From: Prevotella herbatica
GTDB lineage: Bacteria; Bacteroidota; Bacteroidia; Bacteroidales; Bacteroidaceae
DNA: 64,000 bases
Assembly: GCF_017347605.1 (NCBI RefSeq)
Contig: NZ_AP024484.1
Span: forward strand, 1,579,501-1,643,500
Direction: 5' to 3'
Shown: piece after piece, positions 1-11,112 of the stretch
How positions within the stretch are numbered: position 1 is the stretch's first letter
Layout: each line of letters opens with the position of its first letter
Notes under the pieces: model-generated
Seen by the model: only the letters and a program-made list of their open reading frames with translations
Databases searched by the model: none
What the model was told of the DNA's origin: nothing
Made by a program: the position numbers and the translations under genes

Positions 1-3000
1 TTCTTTCATGATAGCCGTTAAAGCTTCCTTACCATTTGGACAAGCTATTACGTAGAAATCTCCAGATAATTCGCGCTCAAGGTATTGTCTGATTTCGTCA
101 TCATCCTCTGCTATTACTATCGTTTGTCTCTTACGGTTAGATAACTGCTCGTTGAGGATGTCAATCTTATCAGGGCTCATTTTATTATCTTCAACGCCAG
201 ACAAATCATTCTCTTCGCTCAGTTCAATTAAATCAGTCTTTTTGTTATCATCATCTTCGGTGACCATCTCTTCTGGTTTAAGATGTGAATTGCCAAGTGG
301 TAGCGTAACGACAAATTCACAACCGTCACCATTCTCAATGTTATGTGCCTGAATATCACCATAATGAAGTTCTACTAACGAACGGGCAAGGTCAAGTCCT
401 ATTCCAGTGCCCATATTATTATCGTTTGCGGAGTTTTGAGCTTGATAAAAGCGTTCAAAAATGCGTTTGATATTCTCTTCCGGAATTTTTTCTCCGTTGT
501 CTCTTATGGTAATATTTGCTTCAGAATCGTTATGCGTAAGTTCAATATCAATTTTTCCACCAGTAGGAGTGAACTTGAATGCATTCGAGATGATATTAAC
601 CAATACTTTATCGAAGTTGTGTCTGTCTATCCATAAAGACAAGGCATCACTATCGTGGGTAAAATTGAAATCAATGTCTTTTATCTTTGCTTGATCGCTG
701 AACAATGAATAAACATCATCTATGAAATTCACCATATCAGTCTCTTGCATGTGCATAGTAAGCATACCCTTATCGATCTTTCTAAGGTCCATCATCTGAT
801 TAATAAGATGAAGTATGCGCTCGGCATTTCTCTTTATCGTTTCATACACACTTCGACGATGCATATCATCATCTTCCTTGATTAATTGAAGCAATGGTGA
901 GACTATAAGCGTCATAGGGGTGCGTATATCATGGCTGATGTTCATGAAAAACCTCAACTTAGCTTCACCCATCTGTTCTGCATGAATATGCTCCTGAATC
1001 TGCATTCGGTCATATTCCTTGCGCTTTTGATAATGGTATATGAAATATATTATTACGCCGATGATGATTAAATATAGAATATAAGCAACCGTAGAACTAT
1101 ACCATGGTGAAGATATGTGCATAGTGAATTCCTTTATTTGTGAAGACATGTTGTTATACATGGCTTTTACTCGGAACTTATATGTACCAGGAGAAAGGTG
1201 GCTGAAAGTAATCTCATTCATGCCTGGTTGCAGACGAGTCCACTCTTCACCGTTTATACTGTATAGGTAAGTAATATTGTTTGGATCATCGTATGTGAGC
1301 GTAGAAAGGTGGATAGAAAAAGAATTGTCCTCATATTCCAGATTGAAATTGTCGCCCATAATATCAGTATTTCTTTCTTTATTGCCGATTATTATCCCTG
1401 TAATAATAACATTCGCTTTCCACGACATGTTGTTGGTCTTAATTGCATCAAACCAGTTGATACCATCAGTACCTCCGAAATACATCGTGTGTCCGTCTTT
1501 ACACACGAAAGATGCTCCATCTGAGAATTCATTACTTTGAAGACCATTGTTAGCATAGTAGCAACTTATCACCTTTCCTTCTGTTGTCATACAGCATAAT
1601 CCATGGTCAGTTCCTATCCACAAACGCCCTTTCTTGTCTTGTTCAATACAGGCAATTCCATTATCAGGCAGACCATTTTGCATGGTGTACATTTTACTTT
1701 GTCTGCTTTTAAGATTATAGCAGTAAAGCCCATCGTTTGTACCCATCCATATATGTCCTTGATGATCTTCACATACAATGCGTGAGAAAGTAGCATAATT
1801 TGGACAGTTGTTTCCGAAAACACTGAGCCAGCTACCGCTCTTTATATCAAGACAACTCATTCCTACAGAACTAGCCACATATATTTTCGTTCCGTCATGT
1901 GAAACTTTAATCTTGGCAAGATAGTCGTTTGGAAGTGAGTTAATATGTCTGTTAAGATCGGCACCCTCTTTCATTCTGTATTGTGTGATGCTATAGTCGG
2001 TGAGATTTAGTCTTATAAGTCCTTGTCCCATAGTAGCAAACCAGATGTTGCCACTTTTGTCAACATCCATACCGAATATGCTTGAACTACCTCCTGCTTT
2101 TATGTCAACAGGATGGTATGCTGCGGATTCTCCGTCAACCCATCCGCATCCCTGCTGATAGCTGCCAATCCAGATACGTCCGAATTTATCTTCAGACATG
2201 CACAAAATCGCTCCAGGAACGTTTGTGTAGTGCCTTATCAGTTTTTTGTTGCTATCCAGAAGATATAATCCATCTTTATCCGTACCAACCCATAGTCTGC
2301 GTCGGGTATCTTGAATGATACTTGTAACGCAGTTTGTTCCTATATAATTGAACGTTCCAAGTTTTGGACCCATGTATCCGAAATTTCGTCTTTTAGCAGG
2401 TTGCATGAATACGCCCTTTTGCATCATTCCAAGCCATATATTTCCGTTCCGGTCTTCAACAATAGTTTGTATTTTTGTCTTAGGAAGACTTATGTCATTG
2501 CTATAGAATGGATTTGCTGAAAGCTGACCAGTGTTAGGATAGTAAACATATAATCCGATACCGTCGCATCCAAGCAATACATTTCCTTGATGGTCAATAT
2601 ATAAATCTTTGATAGGCATTTTGGCAGTAGACTTTATCAGCGCAAACTGTTTTGCACCGTTGTTTAATTTCCATAGTCCCATTCCATTGGTGCCTACATA
2701 TATGTTTCCTTTTTTGTCTTCGCAAATATCCCCGTCTTTTATGGATGCTTTCTCGTTTGCACTAAGAAAATATTGTTTTATACTGTTCCCCTTAATGCAT
2801 AGTAATCCCTTGTCTTCTGTAACCAACCACAGTTGACCGTGTTTGTCCTCCAGCATGTGAACTATATAATTCGTGTTTTTGGGTATTTTAGCATAAGGAG
2901 TTCCATATTTTCCTTTTAGTTTCATTACTCCATATCCAGAACTACTAACGATGATATCACCGTTTTTAAGTTGCAGAATCCCTGTTATGTATGTTTTTAT

Positions 3001-3354
3001 TCTTTTGCCGTTTGGCCTAAGTAGGACAAAATCCTCAAATTTTCCATTAACCATTTTCTGCACACCATTATTTGTGCCAATGAATAATGTTCCTTGGCTG
3101 TCTTGGTATACACAGTTAATATAGTTGCTTGTTAGTCCGAATACCTTGTTTTCCTTTTTCAAAATTTTGAATTGGTATCCGTCATATCTGTTCAAACCAT
3201 TGCGTGTTGCAATCCACATGTAACCGTCCTTGTCTTGAAAAACATTGTTGACAAAACTACTTGACAGTTGGTTGTCCCCATTGTATAGTTTGCCGATCTG
3301 TGCATTGGTATTAACAGTAAATAGTAGTGATAGTAAAATTAAAAAGCATTTCAT
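1..3354 (-). CDS. Hybrid two-component system (HTCS) sensor/regulator, 3' end cut by window edge
   Basis: This is an inner-membrane glycan sensor. The 1118 codons visible begin with a signal peptide (MKCFLILLSLLFTVNTNAQ). A long periplasmic domain of Reg_prop beta-propeller repeats (motifs such as DGYMWIATRNGLNRYDG) and a Y_Y_Y domain follow. There is one membrane segment near residues 755-772. The kinase has an intact H-box (MNISHDIRTPM, His808), N-box (NIISNAFKFTP) and G2 box (GTGIGLDLA). At the edge the receiver domain begins (IVIAEDDDEIRQYL, with its acidic pocket). An AraC-type HTH is expected beyond base 1 but is not seen. The gene is divergent from the CE6-CE1/GH115 pair, so it probably controls xylan genes; that link is inference. 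The ATG at 3354 fits the signal peptide and a promoter at 3386-3421. Confidence 0.93.
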   Translation of the reverse strand, partial: MKCFLILLSLLFTVNTNAQIGKLYNGDNQLSSSFVNNVFQDKDGYMWIATRNGLNRYDGYQFKILKKENKVFGLTSNYINCVYQDSQGTLFIGTNNGVQKMVNGKFEDFVLLRPNGKRIKTYITGILQLKNGDIIVSSSGYGVMKLKGKYGTPYAKIPKNTNYIVHMLEDKHGQLWLVTEDKGLLCIKGNSIKQYFLSANEKASIKDGDICEDKKGNIYVGTNGMGLWKLNNGAKQFALIKSTAKMPIKDLYIDHQGNVLLGCDGIGLYVYYPNTGQLSANPFYSNDISLPKTKIQTIVEDRNGNIWLGMMQKGVFMQPAKRRNFGYMGPKLGTFNYIGTNCVTSIIQDTRRRLWVGTDKDGLYLLDSNKKLIRHYTNVPGAILCMSEDKFGRIWIGSYQQGCGWVDGESAAYHPVDIKAGGSSSIFGMDVDKSGNIWFATMGQGLIRLNLTDYSITQYRMKEGADLNRHINSLPNDYLAKIKVSHDGTKIYVASSVGMSCLDIKSGSWLSVFGNNCPNYATFSRIVCEDHQGHIWMGTNDGLYCYNLKSRQSKMYTMQNGLPDNGIACIEQDKKGRLWIGTDHGLCCMTTEGKVISCYYANNGLQSNEFSDGASFVCKDGHTMYFGGTDGINWFDAIKTNNMSWKANVIITGIIIGNKERNTDIMGDNFNLEYEDNSFSIHLSTLTYDDPNNITYLYSINGEEWTRLQPGMNEITFSHLSPGTYKFRVKAMYNNMSSQIKEFTMHISSPWYSSTVAYILYLIIIGVIIYFIYHYQKRKEYDRMQIQEHIHAEQMGEAKLRFFMNISHDIRTPMTLIVSPLLQLIKEDDDMHRRSVYETIKRNAERILHLINQMMDLRKIDKGMLTMHMQETDMVNFIDDVYSLFSDQAKIKDIDFNFTHDSDALSLWIDRHNFDKVLVNIISNAFKFTPTGGKIDIELTHNDSEANITIRDNGEKIPEENIKRIFERFYQAQNSANDNNMGTGIGLDLARSLVELHYGDIQAHNIENGDGCEFVVTLPLGNSHLKPEEMVTEDDDNKKTDLIELSEENDLSGVEDNKMSPDKIDILNEQLSNRKRQTIVIAEDDDEIRQYLERELSGDFYVIACPNGKEALTAIMKE

Positions 3355-3385
3355 GTTGTCTAGGTAAAGTTTCGATATATTTCTG

Positions 3386-3421
3386 CAAAGATACAGCAAT
3401 AGGGTGGAAATGCAAAGCAAA
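3386..3421 (-). promoter_or_regulatory. Bacteroidetes-type promoter for the HTCS gene
   Basis: On the minus strand a TATCTTTG -7 box lies at 3386-3393. TTTG -33 candidates lie at 3413-3416 (19-bp spacer) and 3418-3421. This matches the TTTG-N19-21-TAnnTTTG pattern, about 30 bp upstream of the ATG. Confidence 0.6.
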
Positions 3422-3543
3422 ACGTATTTTAATTTCGCCAAAATGTTACATAAGATAAAGTCTTTGAAACGCAAAATAAGGAATATGTTACATAAAGAGA
3501 AGTTTATGCAACTCTTATTATAATATATATATATAATAATGCT

Positions 3544-3551
3544 TAACTTTG
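3544..3551 (+). promoter_or_regulatory. -7 box upstream of the CE6-CE1 esterase
   Basis: TAACTTTG fits the TAnnTTTG -7 consensus, 28 bp before the ATG at 3580. No TTTG sits at the right distance upstream (the area is an AT run), as expected if an activator such as the divergent HTCS is needed. Confidence 0.45.
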
Positions 3552-3570
3552 TAACTGTTGTTAATAATAA

Positions 3571-5526
<1,956 letters not shown>

Positions 5527-5538
5527 CTTTATTTTTAA

Positions 5539-8040
5539 ATGAACATGCTCAGAAATATCACTTTATTATTTATCTCATTATTGGCTATGCCTATAATTGC
5601 AGCAAGCCGTTTCGTAAGTTTCACTTCTGGTGATATTATGCTCAATCGCAACGACAGTGTAAATCTTTATGTTGGAAACGATGAGATGAAGGGAGTCGGA
5701 ATTGCTCTTCATAATCTGGCTGGAGATATAAACAAAGTATGTGGGGCTAAAACTGTTTTTACAGATGCTGTTAAGGCTGATGTTGTAGTTGGGACAATAG
5801 GTCACTCTACCATAATCGATAAATTTATAAAGGAAGGTAAGATTGATGTCCGTCAACTTCGTGGGAAGAGCGAGAAGTATATCATCACCGTTGTAGGTAG
5901 ACAACTGGTAATAGCTGGAAGCGACAGACGGGGAGCGATATATGGCATCTATGAAGTGTCTTCGCAGATAGGAGTCTCTCCATGGTATTTCTGGGCAGAT
6001 GTTCCAATAGAACATCATGATAATATTTATGTAAACAAAGGCACGTATAGCGACGGAACTCCTTCCGTCAGCTATCGTGGACTTTTCCTTAATGACGAGG
6101 CTCCTTGTCTCACGTCATGGGTTAAAAACACCTACGGAACAAACTATGGTGATCATAGATTCTATTCACGTGTGTTTGAGTTGATACTTCGATTGAAAGG
6201 TAATATGCTTTGGCCTGCAATGTGGGGATGGGCTTTTTATGCTGATGATATCGAAAATAGTAAAACTGCCGATGAAATGGGTGTTATTATTGGTACTTCC
6301 CATCATGAACCAATGGCACGCAATCATGAAGAATGGTCGCGTCACAGAAAAGAATATGGGGCATGGAACTATAAAACCAATCAAGCAACTTTGGATAAAT
6401 TCTTCCGTGAAGGTATAGAAAGGATAAAAGGTAAAGAAGATGTCGTGACAATAGGCATGCGTGGTGACGGTGATGAGGCTATGAGTACAGATGCAGATAC
6501 AAAGCTTTTGGAAAAAGTAGTGGTTAATCAGCGCAAAATTATCAGTGACGTTACTGGAAAACAAGCTTCAAAGACTCCTCAGGTATGGGCTTTGTATAAA
6601 GAGGTTCTTGATTATTACGACAAGGGAATGCGTGTGCCTGATGATGTTACGATAATGTTGTGTGATGACAATTGGGGTAATATCAGAAGAGTGCCAAATA
6701 AAAAAGAAAGAAAACATCCTGGAGGTTGGGGACTTTATTACCATGTAGATTACGTGGGTGCTCCACGAAATACGAAATGGCTCAACGTGACTCCTACTCA
6801 GAATATGTGCGAACAACTGAAACTAGCTTATAACAATGGAATAAATCGTATGTGGATTCTTAATGTTGGTGATCTTAAACCAATGGAATATCCTATATCA
6901 CTGTTTATGGATATGGCGTGGAATACTGACAAATATAAGCCAGAGAATGTTACTGAACATACATTAGCTTTTTGCAAGCAGCAGTTTGGTGACGAACAGG
7001 CTGCCGAAGCAGCGAGAATACTTAATCTAGTATGTAAATACAACGGTAGGGTAACGGCAGAGATGCTAGACAAGAATACATATAACCTTGAAACTGGCGA
7101 ATGGGAACAGGTAGTAGCGCAATATCATCAGTTAGAAACAGAGGCTTTGCGACAGTATATCATATTACGTCCAGATCAACGTGACGCTTACAACGAACTT
7201 ATTTTATTCCCAGTTCAGGCAATGAGTAATTTATATTATATGTATTATGCGCAGGCGATGAATAACAGTCTTTATAATAATGATGATCCTGCTGCAAATA
7301 TATGGGCAGAACGTTGTGAACAGGCTTTTAAGCGCGACTCTATATTATGTGCAGCTTATAATCATGATATAGCCGGAGGAAAATGGAATGGAATGATGAC
7401 TCAAAAACATATAGGATATACAAGTTGGAATGATAATTTTCCACATGAGATTATGCCAAAGTTATATAGAGTCTCTGACACGGCTTCTGGCGGTTTTACA
7501 TTTCAAGGAAATAATGGGGTAGTGTCAATGGAAGCAGAACATTATTATCATGCAAAGCCTTCAAATTCTAAAGCGGAATGGACCGTTATTCCTTATATGG
7601 GACGTACACTTAGTGGACTTACTCTTATGCCAAATACCAATTCTACAGATGGTGCAAGCGTGACATATAGATTTAAAGCTACAGATAATCAAAAGGACAG
7701 TGTGAAAATTCATATTGTGGTTAAGTCTACACTTGACTATCTCAATAAGGGGGGGCTTTCGTATAATGTGTCTCTTGACAATGGAAAGAAAGTAAATGTC
7801 AACTTCAATGGAAAACTAAATGAACGCCCAGAGAACATATATTCTATATATTATCCAACTATTGCAAAAAGGGTCGTAGAGAGCGTTGTTACTCTTCCTT
7901 TGAATAGAGGTGTTGATATTCATAATTTAGTTTTGACCCCTGTTGACCCTGCAATTGTATTCGAGAAGATTGTTGTAGATTACGGTGGTTATAAGAATAC
8001 CTATCTCTTCATGAACGAAAGCTATCATAACAGAAAATAG
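5539..8040 (+). CDS. GH115 xylan alpha-1,2-glucuronidase
   Basis: An 833-residue protein of full GH115 length with an N-terminal signal peptide (cleavage near AASRF). Family blocks include AGSDRRGAIYGIYEVSSQIG, SYRGLFLNDEAP, LKGNMLWPAMWG, GIGTSHHEPMARN-like (here IGTSHHEPMARNHEEW), and ILNVGDLKPMEYP. The region after about residue 650 forms the C-terminal beta-sandwich (VVSMEAEHYYHA). GH115 enzymes remove (4-O-methyl)glucuronic acid from xylan, including from internal xylose residues. It lies 12 bp behind the CE6-CE1 gene and is almost certainly cotranscribed. The pair strips acid and ester groups so that xylanases encoded elsewhere can act. Confidence 0.95.
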   Translation: MNMLRNITLLFISLLAMPIIAASRFVSFTSGDIMLNRNDSVNLYVGNDEMKGVGIALHNLAGDINKVCGAKTVFTDAVKADVVVGTIGHSTIIDKFIKEGKIDVRQLRGKSEKYIITVVGRQLVIAGSDRRGAIYGIYEVSSQIGVSPWYFWADVPIEHHDNIYVNKGTYSDGTPSVSYRGLFLNDEAPCLTSWVKNTYGTNYGDHRFYSRVFELILRLKGNMLWPAMWGWAFYADDIENSKTADEMGVIIGTSHHEPMARNHEEWSRHRKEYGAWNYKTNQATLDKFFREGIERIKGKEDVVTIGMRGDGDEAMSTDADTKLLEKVVVNQRKIISDVTGKQASKTPQVWALYKEVLDYYDKGMRVPDDVTIMLCDDNWGNIRRVPNKKERKHPGGWGLYYHVDYVGAPRNTKWLNVTPTQNMCEQLKLAYNNGINRMWILNVGDLKPMEYPISLFMDMAWNTDKYKPENVTEHTLAFCKQQFGDEQAAEAARILNLVCKYNGRVTAEMLDKNTYNLETGEWEQVVAQYHQLETEALRQYIILRPDQRDAYNELILFPVQAMSNLYYMYYAQAMNNSLYNNDDPAANIWAERCEQAFKRDSILCAAYNHDIAGGKWNGMMTQKHIGYTSWNDNFPHEIMPKLYRVSDTASGGFTFQGNNGVVSMEAEHYYHAKPSNSKAEWTVIPYMGRTLSGLTLMPNTNSTDGASVTYRFKATDNQKDSVKIHIVVKSTLDYLNKGGLSYNVSLDNGKKVNVNFNGKLNERPENIYSIYYPTIAKRVVESVVTLPLNRGVDIHNLVLTPVDPAIVFEKIVVDYGGYKNTYLFMNESYHNRK

Positions 8041-8054
8041 CAATAAATGATTTT

Positions 8055-8192
8055 CTTTGATTTATGATTAATTTGTTGTTTAAATTATTATCTTTGCATA
8101 ATATACAGCGACACTAGGCATAAAATTCTATAAGGCTTAATGCTTCTGTTGTCGCAAGCAGTGTTTAACAATAAATTAATCATAAATCAAAG
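8055..8192 (+). repeat. 26-bp inverted repeat flanking the mgtC-like leader
   Basis: The arms are 8055-8080 and 8167-8192. They are complementary at 25 of 26 positions, and the exception (G8075/T8172) could still pair as G-U in RNA. The left arm begins CTTTGATTTATGATTAATTT. The right arm runs into the purine-rich ribosome-binding sequence AAAGGAG (8189-8195) of the gene at 8201. Between the arms a smaller nested stem can form: GCGACA at 8108-8113 with TGTCGC at 8150-8155, and AGGCAT at 8116-8121 with ATGCTT at 8140-8145. Confidence 0.75.
8089..8096 (+). promoter_or_regulatory. -7 box (TATCTTTG) inside the mgtC leader
   Basis: TATCTTTG matches the -7 consensus and lies between the two arms of the inverted repeat. 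The expected -33 position (about 8065-8070) falls inside the left arm and lacks a clean TTTG. Transcripts starting here would lack the left arm; read-through transcripts from GH115 would carry both. Confidence 0.45.
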
Positions 8193-8200
8193 GAGTTTTT

Positions 8201-8653
8201 ATGACGTTGGATTTTATATTACGCTTATTTGTTGCTGCCTTATTGGGTGGTATGATAGGCTTGGAACGTGAATATCGTGAAAAGGCTGCAGGATTGCGTA
8301 CTCATTTTCTTGTTGCGCTTGGTTCAGCTCTCTTCATGATAATTTCAGTATATGGCTTTGAAGGAGTTCTTGCAAATTCGCAGATGCGACTTGATGTATC
8401 AAGAATCGCAGCACAAGTTGTAAGTGGTATCGGCTTCCTTGGGGCAGGTACTATAATATTCCAAAAGAATGCAGTCCACGGGCTGACTACTGCTGCCGGA
8501 GTATGGGCTACCGCAGCCATAGGTCTTACTTGTGGTGTAGGAATGTATCTTTTGGCATTGTCGGCAACATTCTTGGTGCTTGTCGGTTTGGAGGCTTTCA
8601 ACTATTTGCTGAAGATTCTCGAAAAGAGGCAAGAGGAGGCAAAAGAAGAATGA
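8201..8653 (+). CDS. MgtC/SapB family membrane protein
   Basis: A 150-residue protein that is nearly all membrane segments (four predicted). It carries the MgtC family N-terminal block GGMIGLEREYREKAAGLRTH and the GIGFLGAGTI block. MgtC proteins sit in the inner membrane and are linked to magnesium limitation and control of membrane energetics; some members affect the F1Fo ATPase. This one ends at about 150 residues, so it lacks the extra C-terminal cytoplasmic domain of the longer Salmonella form. The start is set by the ATG at 8201, with AAAGGAG 5-11 bp upstream. The stop overlaps the start of the next gene (ATGA), so the two are translationally coupled. Confidence 0.93.
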   Translation: MTLDFILRLFVAALLGGMIGLEREYREKAAGLRTHFLVALGSALFMIISVYGFEGVLANSQMRLDVSRIAAQVVSGIGFLGAGTIIFQKNAVHGLTTAAGVWATAAIGLTCGVGMYLLALSATFLVLVGLEAFNYLLKILEKRQEEAKEE

Positions 8654-9840
8654 ACGTTTCCGAGTTTATTAATTTACATAAATCTGAAGATGTACGGAAG
8701 CTCGCTTTTCTTGCTACCAAGTTTCCAGATATAGACATGCCGTGGGCACTCGATCAAATTCGTGGTTGGCAGGTAGCCCGCAGTAAAATGCCTTCATGGG
8801 CAGAAATAGACGGAATGATATATCCGCCTCATATTTCTATGGAGCAATGTTCCAGCGAGTTTACAGCAATGTACAAGGCTTCTATTTGTGAAAGATTACA
8901 AAATGGAAGTGGCGATAGAATGCCTTTACTAATAGATCTCACAGGTGGATTTGGAGTAGACTTTTCGTTTATGTGTCGCAATTTCGATAAAGCTGTTTAT
9001 GTAGAATGTCAACAGCATCTGTGTAATATCGCAAAGCGAAATCTTGACTTATTGGGAATGCACCATGCAGATGTGAAATGTGGTGATGGTGTGGATTATA
9101 TACACTCGATGAAAGCTGAAAATGCAGTGATTTATCTTGATCCAGCACGGCGCGATGTCAATGGGGCAAAGACTTATGCGATAGAAGACTGTACACCTGA
9201 TGTTGTGGAACTATGCGATGAACTTGTTGAAAAAGCATCTGTGGTAATTATAAAGTTGTCGCCTATGCTTGATTGGCATGCAGCTGTAGAAAAACTTAAA
9301 TATGTTATTGAAGTGCATGTTGTAAGTGTTGACAACGAATGCAAAGAATTGCTTTTGATCATGTGCAAGGATGCACAACAGCACCCTGTTAAGCTGTTTT
9401 GCGTGAATAATGAAGATGTATTCATTACAACACAAGAAGAATCTAATGTTGCAGTGTTGTCAATTCCTCTTGATCAGGCTAAATGTCTTTATGAGCCGAA
9501 TGCGTCTATAATGAAAACAGGATGTTTTGATCAAATAGTTTCACGTTATAATGTATCTAGCATAGGGAAAAACTCTCATTTGTTTATTTCCAACGATGAA
9601 ATCGATGATTTTCCTGGTCGTAGATTCCATATCATGTCAGTGTCATCATTTAATAAAAAAGAATTAAAGCAAAAGCTGAAAGGTGTCGAACGAGCAAATA
9701 TCACCGTGAGGAATTTCCCTTTGTCAACAGACCAGTTGCGAAAACGATTGAAAATAAAAGATGGAGGCGATGTATATATCTTTGCAACGACAGCTTGGAA
9801 TGACCAACATGCTTTAATAATCTGCAAAAAAATGATGTAA
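8650..9840 (+). CDS. SAM-dependent methyltransferase with THUMP-like domain
   Basis: A 396-residue cytoplasmic protein. The SAM-binding loop is LIDLTGGFGVDFSFM (about residues 98-112), followed by an acidic strand end (VYVECQ) and a YLDPARRD catalytic-type motif. The C-terminal part (about 300-396) matches the THUMP-like, nucleic-acid-binding domain of Bacteroidetes proteins of this type. It is probably an RNA methyltransferase, but the target base is unknown. A longer frame opens at 8503 inside mgtC; I chose the ATG at 8650 because it overlaps the mgtC stop as ATGA and matches family length. Confidence 0.85.
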   Translation: MNVSEFINLHKSEDVRKLAFLATKFPDIDMPWALDQIRGWQVARSKMPSWAEIDGMIYPPHISMEQCSSEFTAMYKASICERLQNGSGDRMPLLIDLTGGFGVDFSFMCRNFDKAVYVECQQHLCNIAKRNLDLLGMHHADVKCGDGVDYIHSMKAENAVIYLDPARRDVNGAKTYAIEDCTPDVVELCDELVEKASVVIIKLSPMLDWHAAVEKLKYVIEVHVVSVDNECKELLLIMCKDAQQHPVKLFCVNNEDVFITTQEESNVAVLSIPLDQAKCLYEPNASIMKTGCFDQIVSRYNVSSIGKNSHLFISNDEIDDFPGRRFHIMSVSSFNKKELKQKLKGVERANITVRNFPLSTDQLRKRLKIKDGGDVYIFATTAWNDQHALIICKKMM

Positions 9841-9842
9841 AT

Positions 9843-9873
9843 TTTGAAATGTGCATGTTTTTAATTAAATTTG
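9843..9873 (+). promoter_or_regulatory. Promoter for the GNAT-like gene
   Basis: TTTG at 9843-9846, a 19-bp spacer and TAAATTTG at 9866-9873 match the Bacteroidetes promoter consensus, 28 bp before the ATG at 9902. Confidence 0.65.
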
Positions 9874-9901
9874 CATGTTTTAAATATAAAAAATAAATAT
9901 A

Positions 9902-11047
9902 ATGTCATTAGTAGAAATAAAGAAGGTCGAAACGAAGAAGGATTTAAAAACCTTCATAGAATTTCATTATGACCTTTACGAAGGCAATGAATATGATGTT
10001 CCTAATCTTTATAGCGATGAGCTAAATACACTTTCTCTAGACAAGAATGCTGCATTTGATTTTTGTGAAGCTCAATATTTTATAGCTTATAAAGACGGAA
10101 AAGTAGCCGGTCGTGTAGCGGCTATAATAAACAATAAAGCAAACGAAAAATGGAATAAGAAGTCTGTACGTTTTGGTTGGATAGACTTTATTGATGATAT
10201 AGATGTAAGCCGTGCACTTTTGAAAGCTGTTGAGGATTATGGTAAACAAAAGGGTATGAATGAAATGGTTGGTCCGTTAGGGTTTACAGATATGGATCCA
10301 GAAGGCATGCTCACTTGGGGATTTGATAAGTTGGGCACAATGCCTACGATATATAATTATCCATATTATCCAGAACACATAGAAAAACTTGGTGGGTTTG
10401 AAAAGGATAATGACTATGTTGAGTATTTCCTTCCTGTTCCAGATGCTATCCCAGAAAGGTATTGCAAGTTGGCAGAGATGGTAATGAAGCGCTATAATTT
10501 GAGAATTCGTAAACTCACAAAAAAGGATGTTTATGAAGGTGGTTATGGCCGTAAGTTGTTTGCTCTTATCAATGATACATACACTGATTTATATGGTTTT
10601 GCTGAATTAACAGAGAAGCAGATAGATCAATATGTCAAGATGTATATGCCTGTAGCTAATTTGGATTATATAACTGTTATTGAGGATGCCGGAGCCGACA
10701 ATAAGTTGGTTGGTATGGGAATAACAATCCCTTCACTTTCACGTGCATTGCAGAAATGTCATCGTGGCAGATTACTACCTTTCGGATGGTGGCATGTTAT
10801 AAGGGCTTTAAAATTCAATAAAACTGAGGGTATAGACTTGTTGCTTATGGGGGTATTACCTGAATATAGAGCGAAGGGAGCCAATGCCTTATTGTTTTAT
10901 GACTTGATTCCACGCTATCAGGCTGCTGGAATTAAATGGGGCGAAAGTCAGGTGGAGATGGAATCAAACGCTGGTGTGCAGAGTCAGTGGGGAGCATTTG
11001 AACCTGTAAACCATAAGCGTCGCCGTTGCTTCAGAAAAAGTATTTAA
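9902..11047 (+). CDS. GNAT-fold acyltransferase-like protein
   Basis: A 381-residue soluble protein of a family common in Bacteroidetes and usually named N-acetyltransferase. The N-terminal half contains FIAYKDGKVAGRVAAIINN and a GPLGFTDMDPEGML block typical of this group. The C-terminal half has a second acyltransferase-like stretch (LLLMGVLPEYRAKGANALLFYDL) resembling the acetyl-CoA pyrophosphate loop (R/QxxGxG/A). The substrate is unknown. It has its own promoter and precedes parE by 65 bp. The family call is firm; the enzymatic role is inference. Confidence 0.75.
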   Translation: MSLVEIKKVETKKDLKTFIEFHYDLYEGNEYDVPNLYSDELNTLSLDKNAAFDFCEAQYFIAYKDGKVAGRVAAIINNKANEKWNKKSVRFGWIDFIDDIDVSRALLKAVEDYGKQKGMNEMVGPLGFTDMDPEGMLTWGFDKLGTMPTIYNYPYYPEHIEKLGGFEKDNDYVEYFLPVPDAIPERYCKLAEMVMKRYNLRIRKLTKKDVYEGGYGRKLFALINDTYTDLYGFAELTEKQIDQYVKMYMPVANLDYITVIEDAGADNKLVGMGITIPSLSRALQKCHRGRLLPFGWWHVIRALKFNKTEGIDLLLMGVLPEYRAKGANALLFYDLIPRYQAAGIKWGESQVEMESNAGVQSQWGAFEPVNHKRRRCFRKSI

Positions 11048-11112
11048 GTAAAGCTTCTTCATCTTGGATATATTCCGATGCGGAAAGAATAAAATAAGTC
11101 AAAAATATAAAT

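Noticed and set aside
5578..6018. 146-residue frame antisense to GH115
   Set aside because: It is a shadow of the GH115 coding sequence.
8503..8649. Earlier start of the methyltransferase inside mgtC
   Set aside because: It overlaps conserved mgtC sequence in another frame; the ATGA junction at 8650 is the natural start.
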